Below, one piece after another: positions 40,448 through 47,915 of a stretch of 49,613 nt of DNA. This DNA comes from CAZCTC01 sp964501335 (lineage in GTDB: Bacteria > Chloroflexota > Anaerolineae > B4-G1 > SLSP01): contig CAZCTC010000059.1 in assembly GCA_964501335.1 (NCBI GenBank), positions 1 through 49,613 on the forward strand, in the 5' to 3' direction. The notes beneath the pieces were generated by a model. It saw nothing but the letters and a program-made list of their open reading frames with translations, was not told the DNA's origin and did no database searches. A program made the translations under genes and the position numbers. Position 1 is the first letter of the stretch. Each line of letters opens with the position of its first letter.

Positions 40448-43027
40448 ATGGTCAATACAGACGCTCCTGCCTCTACCCGGTACAACCTTCGCGCCGACCT
40501 CACCGCCATCCTGCTGCTGCTGCTGGCCCTGAGCACCATCTACCGCCGGCTGCTGGCCGGTCAGGTGCTGGCCGGGGGCGATCTCTTCACCTACTTCTTC
40601 CCCTATTGGAGCGTGGCCGCCCGCGCCGTTCAGGAAGGCCGGTTGCCGCTCTGGAACGCTTACCTCTTCGCCGGAGCGCCGCTGCTGGCCAACTCCCAGG
40701 TCGGCGCCTTCTATCCCCCCAATCTGTTGCTCTGGTGGCTCTCAGGTCCCGGCCTCGAAGGCGCCGCCCTCACCCTGCACATCAGCATCCTGCTGCACCT
40801 CGCCCTGGCCGGAATCAATTCCTACCTCCTGGCCCGCGCCCTCGGAATCAACCGTCCCGGCGCCCTCCTCGTCGGCCTGATCTACGCCGGCAGCGGCTAT
40901 CTGGGCGTGCAGGTCGAACATCTCAACCAGCTCCAGGGACTGGCCTGGCTGCCGCTCACCCTGCTCCCCTGGCAAAATAAACGGCCTCACGCCGTCAGCA
41001 TCCTCGCCCTGGGCCTGATCCTGCTGGCCGGCCACACCCAGACCGCTTTCATCACCGCCGTCGGGATCACCGGTTACCAGCTCTGCACCGCCTGGTTTCA
41101 ACTTACTCCCGCCGAACGACGCCGCCCCCGCAACTGGATCACCCGGCTGCCGGCGCTGGCCCTCTTCGCCCTGGCGGGATTGATGGCCGCCGTTCAGCTC
41201 CTGCCGACCGCCGAGCTGGCCCGTTTCTCCATCCGCGCCGGCGGTCTGCCCTGGCGTGAAGCGGTCTCCTTCTCCGTCGCTCCCTGGTCCCTGCACCGGT
41301 CCCTGCTGCCGCCCTATCTCTTCGAACCGCTGCTGCCCGAAGGCGTCGCCTATCTGGGCCTGATCGGACTGGCACTCGCCGGCTGGACGATTTATCGCGC
41401 CGTGCGCAGCCGCGATCCCCGGCTCTTGCCCCTCGTCTTCCTGGCCGGCCTGGGATTATTCCTGGCCCTGGGCGGCTACAATCCCTTCTACCTCTTACTG
41501 GCCCGCCTGGGTGTTCCCGGCATCGTCCAGTTCCGCGCTCCGGCACGCTTCCTGGCACTCTACGTCCTCGCCGGCAGCCTCCTGGCCGGCTCTGCCCTGC
41601 CCGAACCCGGCCCGACCCTGCGTCGGCGGGCCCTGCCGCTGGCCCTGAGCGGCTTGCTGCTGCTCGAGTTGCTGCTCTCCGCCGAATCACTGCCCCATGC
41701 CGCCGCGACGGCCGCCCGCGCCTACACCAGCCTGCGCCCCGCCACCACACGTCTGGTCGCCGCTGTCCGCACCGCTGAAAAAGCTCAACTCCCCGCCGGC
41801 CGTTTCCTGAGCATCTCTAAAACCCTCTTTGAGCCGGGAGACGAACCCGAGATCCGCGCCATCTACGGCAAAAGCCTCTCGTCACAGGCCCTCTGGACCT
41901 ATCTCGTGGCCGCCAAACATCGCGAAGTGCTCGCTCCCAATCTGGCGCTGGCCTTCCGCGTCCCGGCCCTCGACGGCTACGACGGCGGCCTCCTGCCGAT
42001 GCGTCCCTACGCCACCTTCTCCCGCCTGCTCCTGCCCGAAGGCACCCTCGACGGCCGCCTGCGGGAAAATCTCACCGCAATCCCTCAGGATCGCTGGCTG
42101 GAACTGCTCGACATCCAGCGATTGATCACCGACAAAACTGCGGATACCTGGGCCGAAGGGATCTATTACGATCGCCAGTTCCAGCCGGCCCTGACACCGG
42201 AAAGCACCTTCACGCCGGGCTGGCTGCCTGCCGACTTCTCCGCCGATTCGCTCCGGCTCTTCTATCAAGGCGCCGGCGATCTGGAAATTACCCTGAGAGA
42301 CGGCCGCCGGGAAAACTTCACGCTCCCCCCTGCCCCGACTTCCGACCTGCCCGTAACGATAACCTGGGCCTTTCCCACCACCCCGCTCTCGCTCACCCTG
42401 CGGGCCTCAACCCCCGGGCTCACCCTGACCGGCATGACCCTGGTCGATTCCCGCGACGGCTCCTTCTACCCCTTGACCGCCTCGGATCGTTATCGGCTGA
42501 TCCATTCCGGCGACGTAAAGATCTACGAAACCGTCACCCCCTACCCGCACGCCCGGCTGATCTATCAGGCCCAGGCCTACCCGGATGACGAAGCCGCCCT
42601 GAAGCGCCTGAGCGCCCCCGACTTCGATCCCACCACCGAACTGACGCTGGCCGATTGCACTCCTATTGAAGGAACGGTCGCCCCCCTGAATAGCCCGGCG
42701 AGCGTCGCAATCCAACGCTACACCGACACGGAGATCGAACTGGCCGTACAAACCGCCACGCCCGGCTATCTGCTGCTCAAGGATGCCTGGTATCCCGGCT
42801 GGGAAGCCACCCTGACGCCGACAGCCGGAGGGCAATCCATCTCCACTCCGATCTGCCGGGCCGACCTCTGGCTGCGCGCCGCCGTCATCCCGGCCGGCGA
42901 TTGGAAAGTCACCTTCCGCTATCATTCCAGCTGGCTGCTCCCCGGCGCCGTCATCAGCCTGATCGGATTCCTGTTGTGGCTGGCTATCGCCTGGAAGAAA
43001 AAGCCCGTATTTTCGCGCACTTTCTGA
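40448..43027 (+). CDS. YfhO family membrane protein
   Basis: An 859-residue polytopic membrane protein. GGDLFTYFFPYWSVAARA, LPLWNAYLFAGAPLLANSQ and a long run of helices up to about residue 430 give the GT-C/YfhO layout; a large extracytoplasmic domain at 430-815 has the YfhO hallmark DAWYPGWEATL; a final helix ends near 850. YfhO proteins help glycosylate lipoteichoic acid or exopolysaccharide. The last ten or so codons (KKPVFSRTF and stop) lie in element E21, so this tail is repeat-derived. Confidence 0.88.
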   Translation: MVNTDAPASTRYNLRADLTAILLLLLALSTIYRRLLAGQVLAGGDLFTYFFPYWSVAARAVQEGRLPLWNAYLFAGAPLLANSQVGAFYPPNLLLWWLSGPGLEGAALTLHISILLHLALAGINSYLLARALGINRPGALLVGLIYAGSGYLGVQVEHLNQLQGLAWLPLTLLPWQNKRPHAVSILALGLILLAGHTQTAFITAVGITGYQLCTAWFQLTPAERRRPRNWITRLPALALFALAGLMAAVQLLPTAELARFSIRAGGLPWREAVSFSVAPWSLHRSLLPPYLFEPLLPEGVAYLGLIGLALAGWTIYRAVRSRDPRLLPLVFLAGLGLFLALGGYNPFYLLLARLGVPGIVQFRAPARFLALYVLAGSLLAGSALPEPGPTLRRRALPLALSGLLLLELLLSAESLPHAAATAARAYTSLRPATTRLVAAVRTAEKAQLPAGRFLSISKTLFEPGDEPEIRAIYGKSLSSQALWTYLVAAKHREVLAPNLALAFRVPALDGYDGGLLPMRPYATFSRLLLPEGTLDGRLRENLTAIPQDRWLELLDIQRLITDKTADTWAEGIYYDRQFQPALTPESTFTPGWLPADFSADSLRLFYQGAGDLEITLRDGRRENFTLPPAPTSDLPVTITWAFPTTPLSLTLRASTPGLTLTGMTLVDSRDGSFYPLTASDRYRLIHSGDVKIYETVTPYPHARLIYQAQAYPDDEAALKRLSAPDFDPTTELTLADCTPIEGTVAPLNSPASVAIQRYTDTEIELAVQTATPGYLLLKDAWYPGWEATLTPTAGGQSISTPICRADLWLRAAVIPAGDWKVTFRYHSSWLLPGAVISLIGFLLWLAIAWKKKPVFSRTF

Positions 43028-43112
43028 AGTGCGCGAAAATACAAACAAAAAAACTCTCACTCCCCATCCAGCGCGTCGCATCTTACGAAAAAAGTGCCAC
43101 ATGCGGGACGCA
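42993..43112 (-). repeat. Hairpin element E21 (B) overlapping the yfhO end
   Basis: GAAAAAGCCCGTATTT is coding. Stem 43007-43022/43027-43042 (core CGCGCACTT), loop TCTG containing the TGA stop, then CTCTCACTCCCCATCCAGCG and ATGCGGGACGC. Confidence 0.9.
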
Positions 43113-43187
43113 AAAACCGGCTGTCAGCCAGACCCATAACCAGCCGCACAGATCGATAAAACACAAACAAATAAGGAGCCAAAAACG

Positions 43188-44240
43188 ATGGTTCGTCTAA
43201 GCGTTATCATTCCTGCGTTAAATGAAGCCGAACATCTCCCCACCCTGCTGGAAGCCCTGAAAAATCAAACCCGGCCCCCGGATGAGATCATCGTCGCCGA
43301 CGCCGGCTCCACCGACGGCACCGTCGAGCTGGCCCAGGCCCGCGGAGCCCGTATCATTCCCGGCGGAATGCCCGGCCCCGGTCGCAATGCGGGAGCCCGG
43401 GCCGCCCGGGGAGATCTGCTCTTATTTCTGGACGCCGATGTAGTGCCGCCGCCCGATTTCATCGAGCTGGGCCTGGCGGAATTCATAGCCGGAGGTTATA
43501 CGGTCGCCACCTGTATTACGAAAGCGCTGAGCGACGACCTCAGCGACAAAATCATCATGGAAGCCGTCAATCTCTATATCCAGATCATCCAGCCGATTTC
43601 TCCCCGCGCCCCCGGTTTTTGCATCTTCGCCGACCGTGAAATCCATCAGCAACTGGGCGGCTTTGACGAAACGCTCAAAATGTCGGAAGATCATGATTAT
43701 GCCCGCCGCGCCGCCCAACAGGGTGAATTCGGCGTTCTGACCAGCATTCAAATTCCGGTTTCCATGCGCCGGTTGGAAAAAGAAGGGCTGACCGGGCTGG
43801 CGCTGAAATACCTGTGGTGCGAAATGTATGCCCTCGCCGGCAAACCCATCCGCTCGATCCCCTTTGAATACGAATTCGGCGCCTTCCAGCCCTCCGGTGA
43901 AAACAAAGGCCCGGCCCTGATGGATATCGCCGAATTGCGGGCGCGATTGGGTCAATTTGAAAACCCCATCCAGCACCTGAGTCACGCCGGCCAGGAACAA
44001 TTCCATCGCCTGCTGGAATCCGATCCCTGGAACACTGCGGAAGAATATTTCCGCCTTTTGCTGGAGCGTCACGACATTGAAATGCTGGAAAATTACCTCC
44101 AACGCCGGCTGACGTTGATCCGAGAACATCCCATCATGAGCAAAAGCTGGACGAAGATAAAGAACATCTCCGGCGAAAGCATCCGGATTCTGGAATCCGC
44201 CTGGCGCTGGCCCTTCCGTTCCGACAGGGATAAATCTTAA
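43188..44240 (+). CDS. Family 2 glycosyltransferase
   Basis: A 350-residue inverting GT-A glycosyltransferase. The N-terminal SVIIPALNEAEHLP, the nucleotide site DAGSTDGT and the DxD-like metal site LDADVVPP are clear; the acceptor motif EDHDYARRA follows. No strong transmembrane helix. It follows YfhO by 160 bases across element E21 and precedes the LysM protein by 16 bases, so a role in an envelope polysaccharide is likely. AAGGAG precedes the ATG. Confidence 0.9.
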   Translation: MVRLSVIIPALNEAEHLPTLLEALKNQTRPPDEIIVADAGSTDGTVELAQARGARIIPGGMPGPGRNAGARAARGDLLLFLDADVVPPPDFIELGLAEFIAGGYTVATCITKALSDDLSDKIIMEAVNLYIQIIQPISPRAPGFCIFADREIHQQLGGFDETLKMSEDHDYARRAAQQGEFGVLTSIQIPVSMRRLEKEGLTGLALKYLWCEMYALAGKPIRSIPFEYEFGAFQPSGENKGPALMDIAELRARLGQFENPIQHLSHAGQEQFHRLLESDPWNTAEEYFRLLLERHDIEMLENYLQRRLTLIREHPIMSKSWTKIKNISGESIRILESAWRWPFRSDRDKS

Positions 44241-44256
44241 ATAAGGAATTTGTATT

Positions 44257-45318
44257 ATGAACAATTCTTATCGATCTACGCCGGTTTCTCTCTTTCAACT
44301 CCCCCGACATCGGCTCTTCAGCCTTTGTCTGGCCCTGCTCGTCTGCCTTTCTCTCTTTGCCGGCACCCTGCCCGTGCAGGCCCAACAGAGCGGCACCACC
44401 CACATCGTCCAGCCCGGCGAGACGCTCTACAGCCTGTCGCGCCTGTACGGCATTCCGGTCGCCGACATCGCCGCCGCCAACGACCTCTCCATGGAAGCCT
44501 GGCTCTACACCGGCCAGCGGATAACCATCCCCGGAAACTCCAACGCCACCGCCCCGGTGACGCAAAGTGGAACGTACACCGTTCAACCCGGCGATACCCT
44601 CAGCACCGTCGCCTGGCGACACGGCGTGACAACCGCCGCGCTGGCCGCCGCCAACCGGCTCTCCCTCGACGGCTGGCTCTATGTCGGACAGCGCCTGATC
44701 ATTCCTGGCGCTCAAACAACCCCGGCGCCTACGCCCGCTCCCGGCACCCCACCGACATCGCTGCCGACCGGCAGCACCTACACCGTTCAGGCCGGCGACA
44801 CGCTCTACAGCATCGCCCGCCGCGCCGGCACGACTCCGGCCGCGTTGCAGGCCGCCAACGGCCTGCTCAATCCCAATCAGATCTATGTGGGGCAACAACT
44901 GCTCCTGACCGCAGGAGGGACCGTACCGCCGCCGGCAACAGGCACGCCCCCGACCGGCACGGCCGCCGGAAAATGGATCGATGTCAATCTCAGCACGCAA
45001 ACTCTGACCGCCTATGAAGGTTCGACGCCCGTCTTCACCACGCGCGTCTCTACGGGGCTCTGGCAAACCCCCACCGTCGTAGGAACCTTCAGCATCTACG
45101 TCAAATATGCAGCCACCGACATGTCGGGTCCGGGTTACTATCTTCCGGGTGTGCCTTATACGATGTACTTCTATCTCGGCTACGCCCTGCATGGGACCTA
45201 CTGGCACAATAATTTCGGAACGCCGATGAGCCATGGGTGTGTCAATCTGGCCACGCCGGATGCCCAATGGCTGTTTAATTGGGCCCCCGTAGGAACTCAG
45301 GTCGTCACCCACTATTGA
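44257..45318 (+). CDS. L,D-transpeptidase with three LysM domains
   Basis: A 353-residue secreted cell-wall enzyme. A signal peptide (hydrophobic LFSLCLALLVCLSLFAG ending near VQAQ at 45) is followed by three LysM domains at about 48-92, 107-152 and 170-214 (each VQPGETLYSLS / VQPGDTLSTVA / VQAGDTLYSIA), then an L,D-transpeptidase (YkuD) domain at 235-353 with the HGTYWHNNFG and SHGCVN motifs holding the catalytic Cys. It cross-links or anchors peptidoglycan. That implies a peptidoglycan wall in this organism. Confidence 0.95.
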   Translation: MNNSYRSTPVSLFQLPRHRLFSLCLALLVCLSLFAGTLPVQAQQSGTTHIVQPGETLYSLSRLYGIPVADIAAANDLSMEAWLYTGQRITIPGNSNATAPVTQSGTYTVQPGDTLSTVAWRHGVTTAALAAANRLSLDGWLYVGQRLIIPGAQTTPAPTPAPGTPPTSLPTGSTYTVQAGDTLYSIARRAGTTPAALQAANGLLNPNQIYVGQQLLLTAGGTVPPPATGTPPTGTAAGKWIDVNLSTQTLTAYEGSTPVFTTRVSTGLWQTPTVVGTFSIYVKYAATDMSGPGYYLPGVPYTMYFYLGYALHGTYWHNNFGTPMSHGCVNLATPDAQWLFNWAPVGTQVVTHY

Positions 45319-45328
45319 TTTATGTTTT

Positions 45329-45370
45329 CATTTTTCGGCGGCTTCAGAAAGCCGCCGAAAAATGTTTTTT
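45329..45370 (+). terminator. Hairpin E22, terminator of the transpeptidase gene
   Basis: Perfect 16-bp stem 45329-45344/45349-45364 (core CGGCGGCTT), loop CAGA, then six T. It starts 11 bases past the stop. The only copy in the window with a T-run right at the stem base. Confidence 0.8.
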
Positions 45371-45403
45371 ACAATACCGCAGAAAGCCTTTGTTTGTTAA
45401 AAG

Positions 45404-45500
45404 GCGACGCGCTGGATAGGGGGAGAGAGTTTTTTATTCATGTTTTGGCGCGCATAAGAATGCGCGCCAAAACATTGGCTTTTTCCAGAGCCGTCCCAGC
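45404..45500 (+). repeat. Hairpin element E23 (A)
   Basis: GCGACGCGCTGGATAGG, GGGAGAGAG and T-run, perfect 16-bp stem 45440-45455/45460-45475 (core GGCGCGCAT), loop AAGA, then GGCTTTTTCCAGAGCC. Confidence 0.85.
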
Positions 45501-45596
45501 AGCATCTTCTGAAGTCCCTCCCCCTCACCTCTATGTCGGCAACGCATCTTCACCAGGAATCTCCTGAAAGCGCGCTGAGCCTGTACAACTGCATGG

Positions 45597-45662
45597 TGCG
45601 AAGCAGGGATTAGGGAGAGGGCCGGCGCGCCAAAACATTGGCTTTTTCCAGAGCCGTCCCGG
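45597..45662 (+). repeat. Half copy of element E23 lacking the left arm
   Basis: The 35-base tail (GCGCGCCAAAACATTGG to GAGCCGTCCC) is identical to the one in E23, while the left stem arm is missing. A second partial copy of the right half, with short CTTCCA words after it. Confidence 0.7.
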
Positions 45663-45698
45663 CACCGATCTCTGAGCCCCTATCGCCGCACACCCTCT

Positions 45699-45757
45699 TC
45701 CATTCTTCCAACGCTTCCATTTCTTCCCACCCTTCCTATCTGCTGTCTACTTCTTCG
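45699..45757. repeat. CTTCCA and GTCTAC degenerate repeats
   Basis: CTTCCATTCTTCCAACG and related words followed by CTGCTGTCTACTTCTTC. They fill the gap before the SIMPL genes; nothing else recognisable is seen in 45501-45876. Confidence 0.4.
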
Positions 45758-45876
45758 TAAAAACTTCCTTAAATTTTATGGAACTTCCTCTTACCTTCCG
45801 CCGTCTGTAAGCAGTCCGATCGGAAAAAAGAAGACCCAAACTCTAGCTCTGGTAGATAACGTAAGGAGATGTAAAA

Positions 45877-46707
45877 ATGCTAAACCCGTTTCTGAGAAAG
45901 CTGGCCCTCTCAACGGCCATCGGTCTCACCCTCATCACAGCATTGAGTGGATGCACAACGACTCCTGCCAATACCGTCACTTCAACCAACGGTAACGGCA
46001 GCGGTGGACCTACGGTTCAAACCGACACGGCCAAAGCCTCTTCCAGCCCGGGCGGCGTTGCCGGTGTAGAGGCTCAGGCTTATACCATCAGTATCAATGG
46101 ACATGGAATTGCCAGCGCCACCCCTGATATCGTCGATATCCAGCTTGGCGTCGAAACGATCACGGGCAATGCCCAGCAGGCCATCAATCAGAACAGTACG
46201 CAGATGGCCGCCGTCATCACCGCCGTCAAAACGTTCAATGTAGACGACAAGGACATCAAGACCTCTCTCTATAACGTCTGGGTGGAGCAGGTGTACAACC
46301 CCGGCACCAATCAACCGACAGGAGAGTTGCGCTACCACGTCGTCAATCTGGTCACGGTCCGGCTGCGCGATGTAACTAAAACCGGCGACCTGCTTCAGGC
46401 TACAGCCCAGGCCGGTGCCAACAACATCAACAGCATCAGCTTCGGCGTGGCCGACACGGCCGCCCTGGAACGCCAGGCCCGTGATCAGGCCGTCGCCGAT
46501 GCCAAAGCCAAAGCCGAACAACTGGCCACGGCCCTCGGCATCAAAATAGGCGCGGTACGGCAGATCGCCGAATCGACCAGCTCCTCGATTCCTTATGCTA
46601 TGCCGGCTGCGGCGAACGGCATGGGCGGCGGAGGCTCCGTTCCGGTTTCCAGTGGATCCTTTAACGTCAGCATAGACGTACAGGTGACCTTCGACATTCA
46701 ACGTTAA
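45877..46707 (+). CDS. SIMPL domain lipoprotein (paralogue 1)
   Basis: A 276-residue exported protein. The signal ends in the lipobox ALSGC (Cys26), followed by a Gly/Asn/Thr-rich linker to about 70. The SIMPL (DUF541) domain runs from about 72 with SINGHGIASATPD, VVNLVTVRLRDV and the helix AVADAKAKAEQLA. SIMPL proteins form oligomeric rings in the envelope; function unclear. AAGGAGAT is the Shine-Dalgarno. The next gene is a paralogue sharing most of the domain. Confidence 0.9.
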   Translation: MLNPFLRKLALSTAIGLTLITALSGCTTTPANTVTSTNGNGSGGPTVQTDTAKASSSPGGVAGVEAQAYTISINGHGIASATPDIVDIQLGVETITGNAQQAINQNSTQMAAVITAVKTFNVDDKDIKTSLYNVWVEQVYNPGTNQPTGELRYHVVNLVTVRLRDVTKTGDLLQATAQAGANNINSISFGVADTAALERQARDQAVADAKAKAEQLATALGIKIGAVRQIAESTSSSIPYAMPAAANGMGGGGSVPVSSGSFNVSIDVQVTFDIQR

Positions 46708-46792
46708 AAAGTGCAATCCACTTCTTCCGTGCATGGCACTTCAAAAATTCAACCCATTAAAAATTTAAACTACTACTTGAAGGAGATTTTCA

Positions 46793-47560
46793 ATGAAAAA
46801 CTTATCGCTTCGGACCCTTTCACTCGTTACCGTCGTCAGCCTGGTTCTGGTCGTGATTATGGTGACCGCACCGACGCTCACGGCCGTGCGAGCCGCACCG
46901 CAGCTACTCCAAACGGGTGACTCTGGAGTCTATACCATCAACGTTAACGGCCGCGGCGTGGCTAATGCCACTCCCGACATCGTCGATATTCAGCTGGGAA
47001 TTGAAACCATCAACGCCAACGCCCAGCAGGCTTTGACCCAAAACACGACCCAGATGACCGCCCTGATGAATGCCGTCAAGCAACTCGGCGTTGCCGACAA
47101 GGATATTCAGACCGCCGTCTACAATGTCTGGATTGAACAGGTCTACGATCCCACCACCGGCCAATCCACCGGCGAGCTGCGCTATCACGTCGTCAATCTG
47201 CTCGCGATCCGGCTGCGCGATGTAAGCAAAACCGGCGACCTGCTGCAGGCTGCGGCCCAGGCCGGCGCTAACAACATCAACAGTATCAACTTCGGTGTCG
47301 CCGACACAGCCGCCCTGGAACGCCAGGCCCGCGAACAGGCGGTTGCCGATGCCAAAGCCAAGGCCGAACAACTGGCGACTTCGCTGGGCGTGAAAGTTGG
47401 GACGGTCCGCACGGTCGCTGAATACACCAGCACCCCGATCTCGGAAAGCTACGGCAAACGTACCGCGATGGATGCGGCAGCCGGCGGCGGCGTCCCGGTA
47501 GCCAGCGGGAATTACAATCTGACGATCGAAGTTCAGATCACCTTCGACATTCAGCGCTAA
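46793..47560 (+). CDS. SIMPL domain protein (paralogue 2, soluble secreted)
   Basis: A 255-residue SIMPL protein with a cleavable-type signal (hydrophobic core at 10-27, then AVRAAPQ), and no lipobox Cys. From residue 42 it aligns without gaps to paralogue 1 over most of its length: ATPDIVDIQLG, TGELRYHVVNL, TGDLLQA and NNINSI are shared. So a recent tandem duplication has produced one lipid-anchored and one free form. AAGGAG precedes the ATG, 85 bases after paralogue 1. Confidence 0.9.
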   Translation: MKNLSLRTLSLVTVVSLVLVVIMVTAPTLTAVRAAPQLLQTGDSGVYTINVNGRGVANATPDIVDIQLGIETINANAQQALTQNTTQMTALMNAVKQLGVADKDIQTAVYNVWIEQVYDPTTGQSTGELRYHVVNLLAIRLRDVSKTGDLLQAAAQAGANNINSINFGVADTAALERQAREQAVADAKAKAEQLATSLGVKVGTVRTVAEYTSTPISESYGKRTAMDAAAGGGVPVASGNYNLTIEVQITFDIQR

Positions 47561-47576
47561 AAACGTTTTCGCCAAC

Positions 47577-47618
47577 CAACAAATTCGCGCACTCTTCTCA
47601 GAGTGCGCGAATTTGTTG
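47577..47618. repeat. Hairpin E24
   Basis: Perfect 18-bp stem 47577-47594/47601-47618 (core TTCGCGCACTC), loop TTCTCA. It starts 16 bases after the SIMPL 2 stop and could end that transcript, but no T-run follows. Confidence 0.7.
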
Positions 47619-47636
47619 AGAACGATTCATCCCGGC

Positions 47637-47746
47637 GTCCCGCAGCCGATATTTTCCCTGTAAGATGCGACGCGCAGGACGGGGAGAGGTTTTTTATTTA
47701 TGTTTTGGCGCGCTTCAGAAAGCGCGCCAAAACACGTTTTTTCTCT
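47637..47746 (+). repeat. Hairpin element E25 (A)
   Basis: CGTCCCGCAGCCG, GATGCGACGCGCAGGAC, GGGGAGAGG and T-run, perfect 15-bp stem 47701-47715/47720-47734 (core GGCGCGCTT), loop CAGA, then GTTTTTTC. The normal right end is replaced by the GCAGAG-type repeat. Confidence 0.85.
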
Positions 47747-47785
47747 GCATCCCCGGCGCCTTTGCGGTGAAATCTGAGTGAATTA
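47746..47785. repeat. CTCAGATTTCACCGCAAAG repeat, inverted copy
   Basis: CTCTGCATCCCCGGC and CCTTTGCGGTGAAATCTGAG, joined directly to element E25. Confidence 0.55.
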
Positions 47786-47806
47786 TGCGATATTGCGTCT
47801 TTTCCT

Positions 47807-47850
47807 GACTTCCGGTCTTCCATCTTCCAGTCTTCCAGTCTTCCAATCTG
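47807..47850. repeat. TCTTCCAG 8-bp tandem repeat
   Basis: Four to five TCTTCCAG/TCTTCCAA words in an 8-base period, the complement of the 6916-7010 array. Confidence 0.6.
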
Positions 47851-47858
47851 AGCCCGAC

Positions 47859-47886
47859 TTGGCAAATCTCAAAGTTGTGGCATACT
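47859..47886 (+). promoter_or_regulatory. Promoter of the baseplate-J-like gene
   Basis: TTGGCA (47859-47864), 16-base spacer, CATACT (47881-47886). The predicted start point is near 47893, downstream of the earliest possible start codons. Confidence 0.5.
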
Positions 47887-47915
47887 GCCGCCGGGATGGA
47901 GGCAGCAAGGTTACC

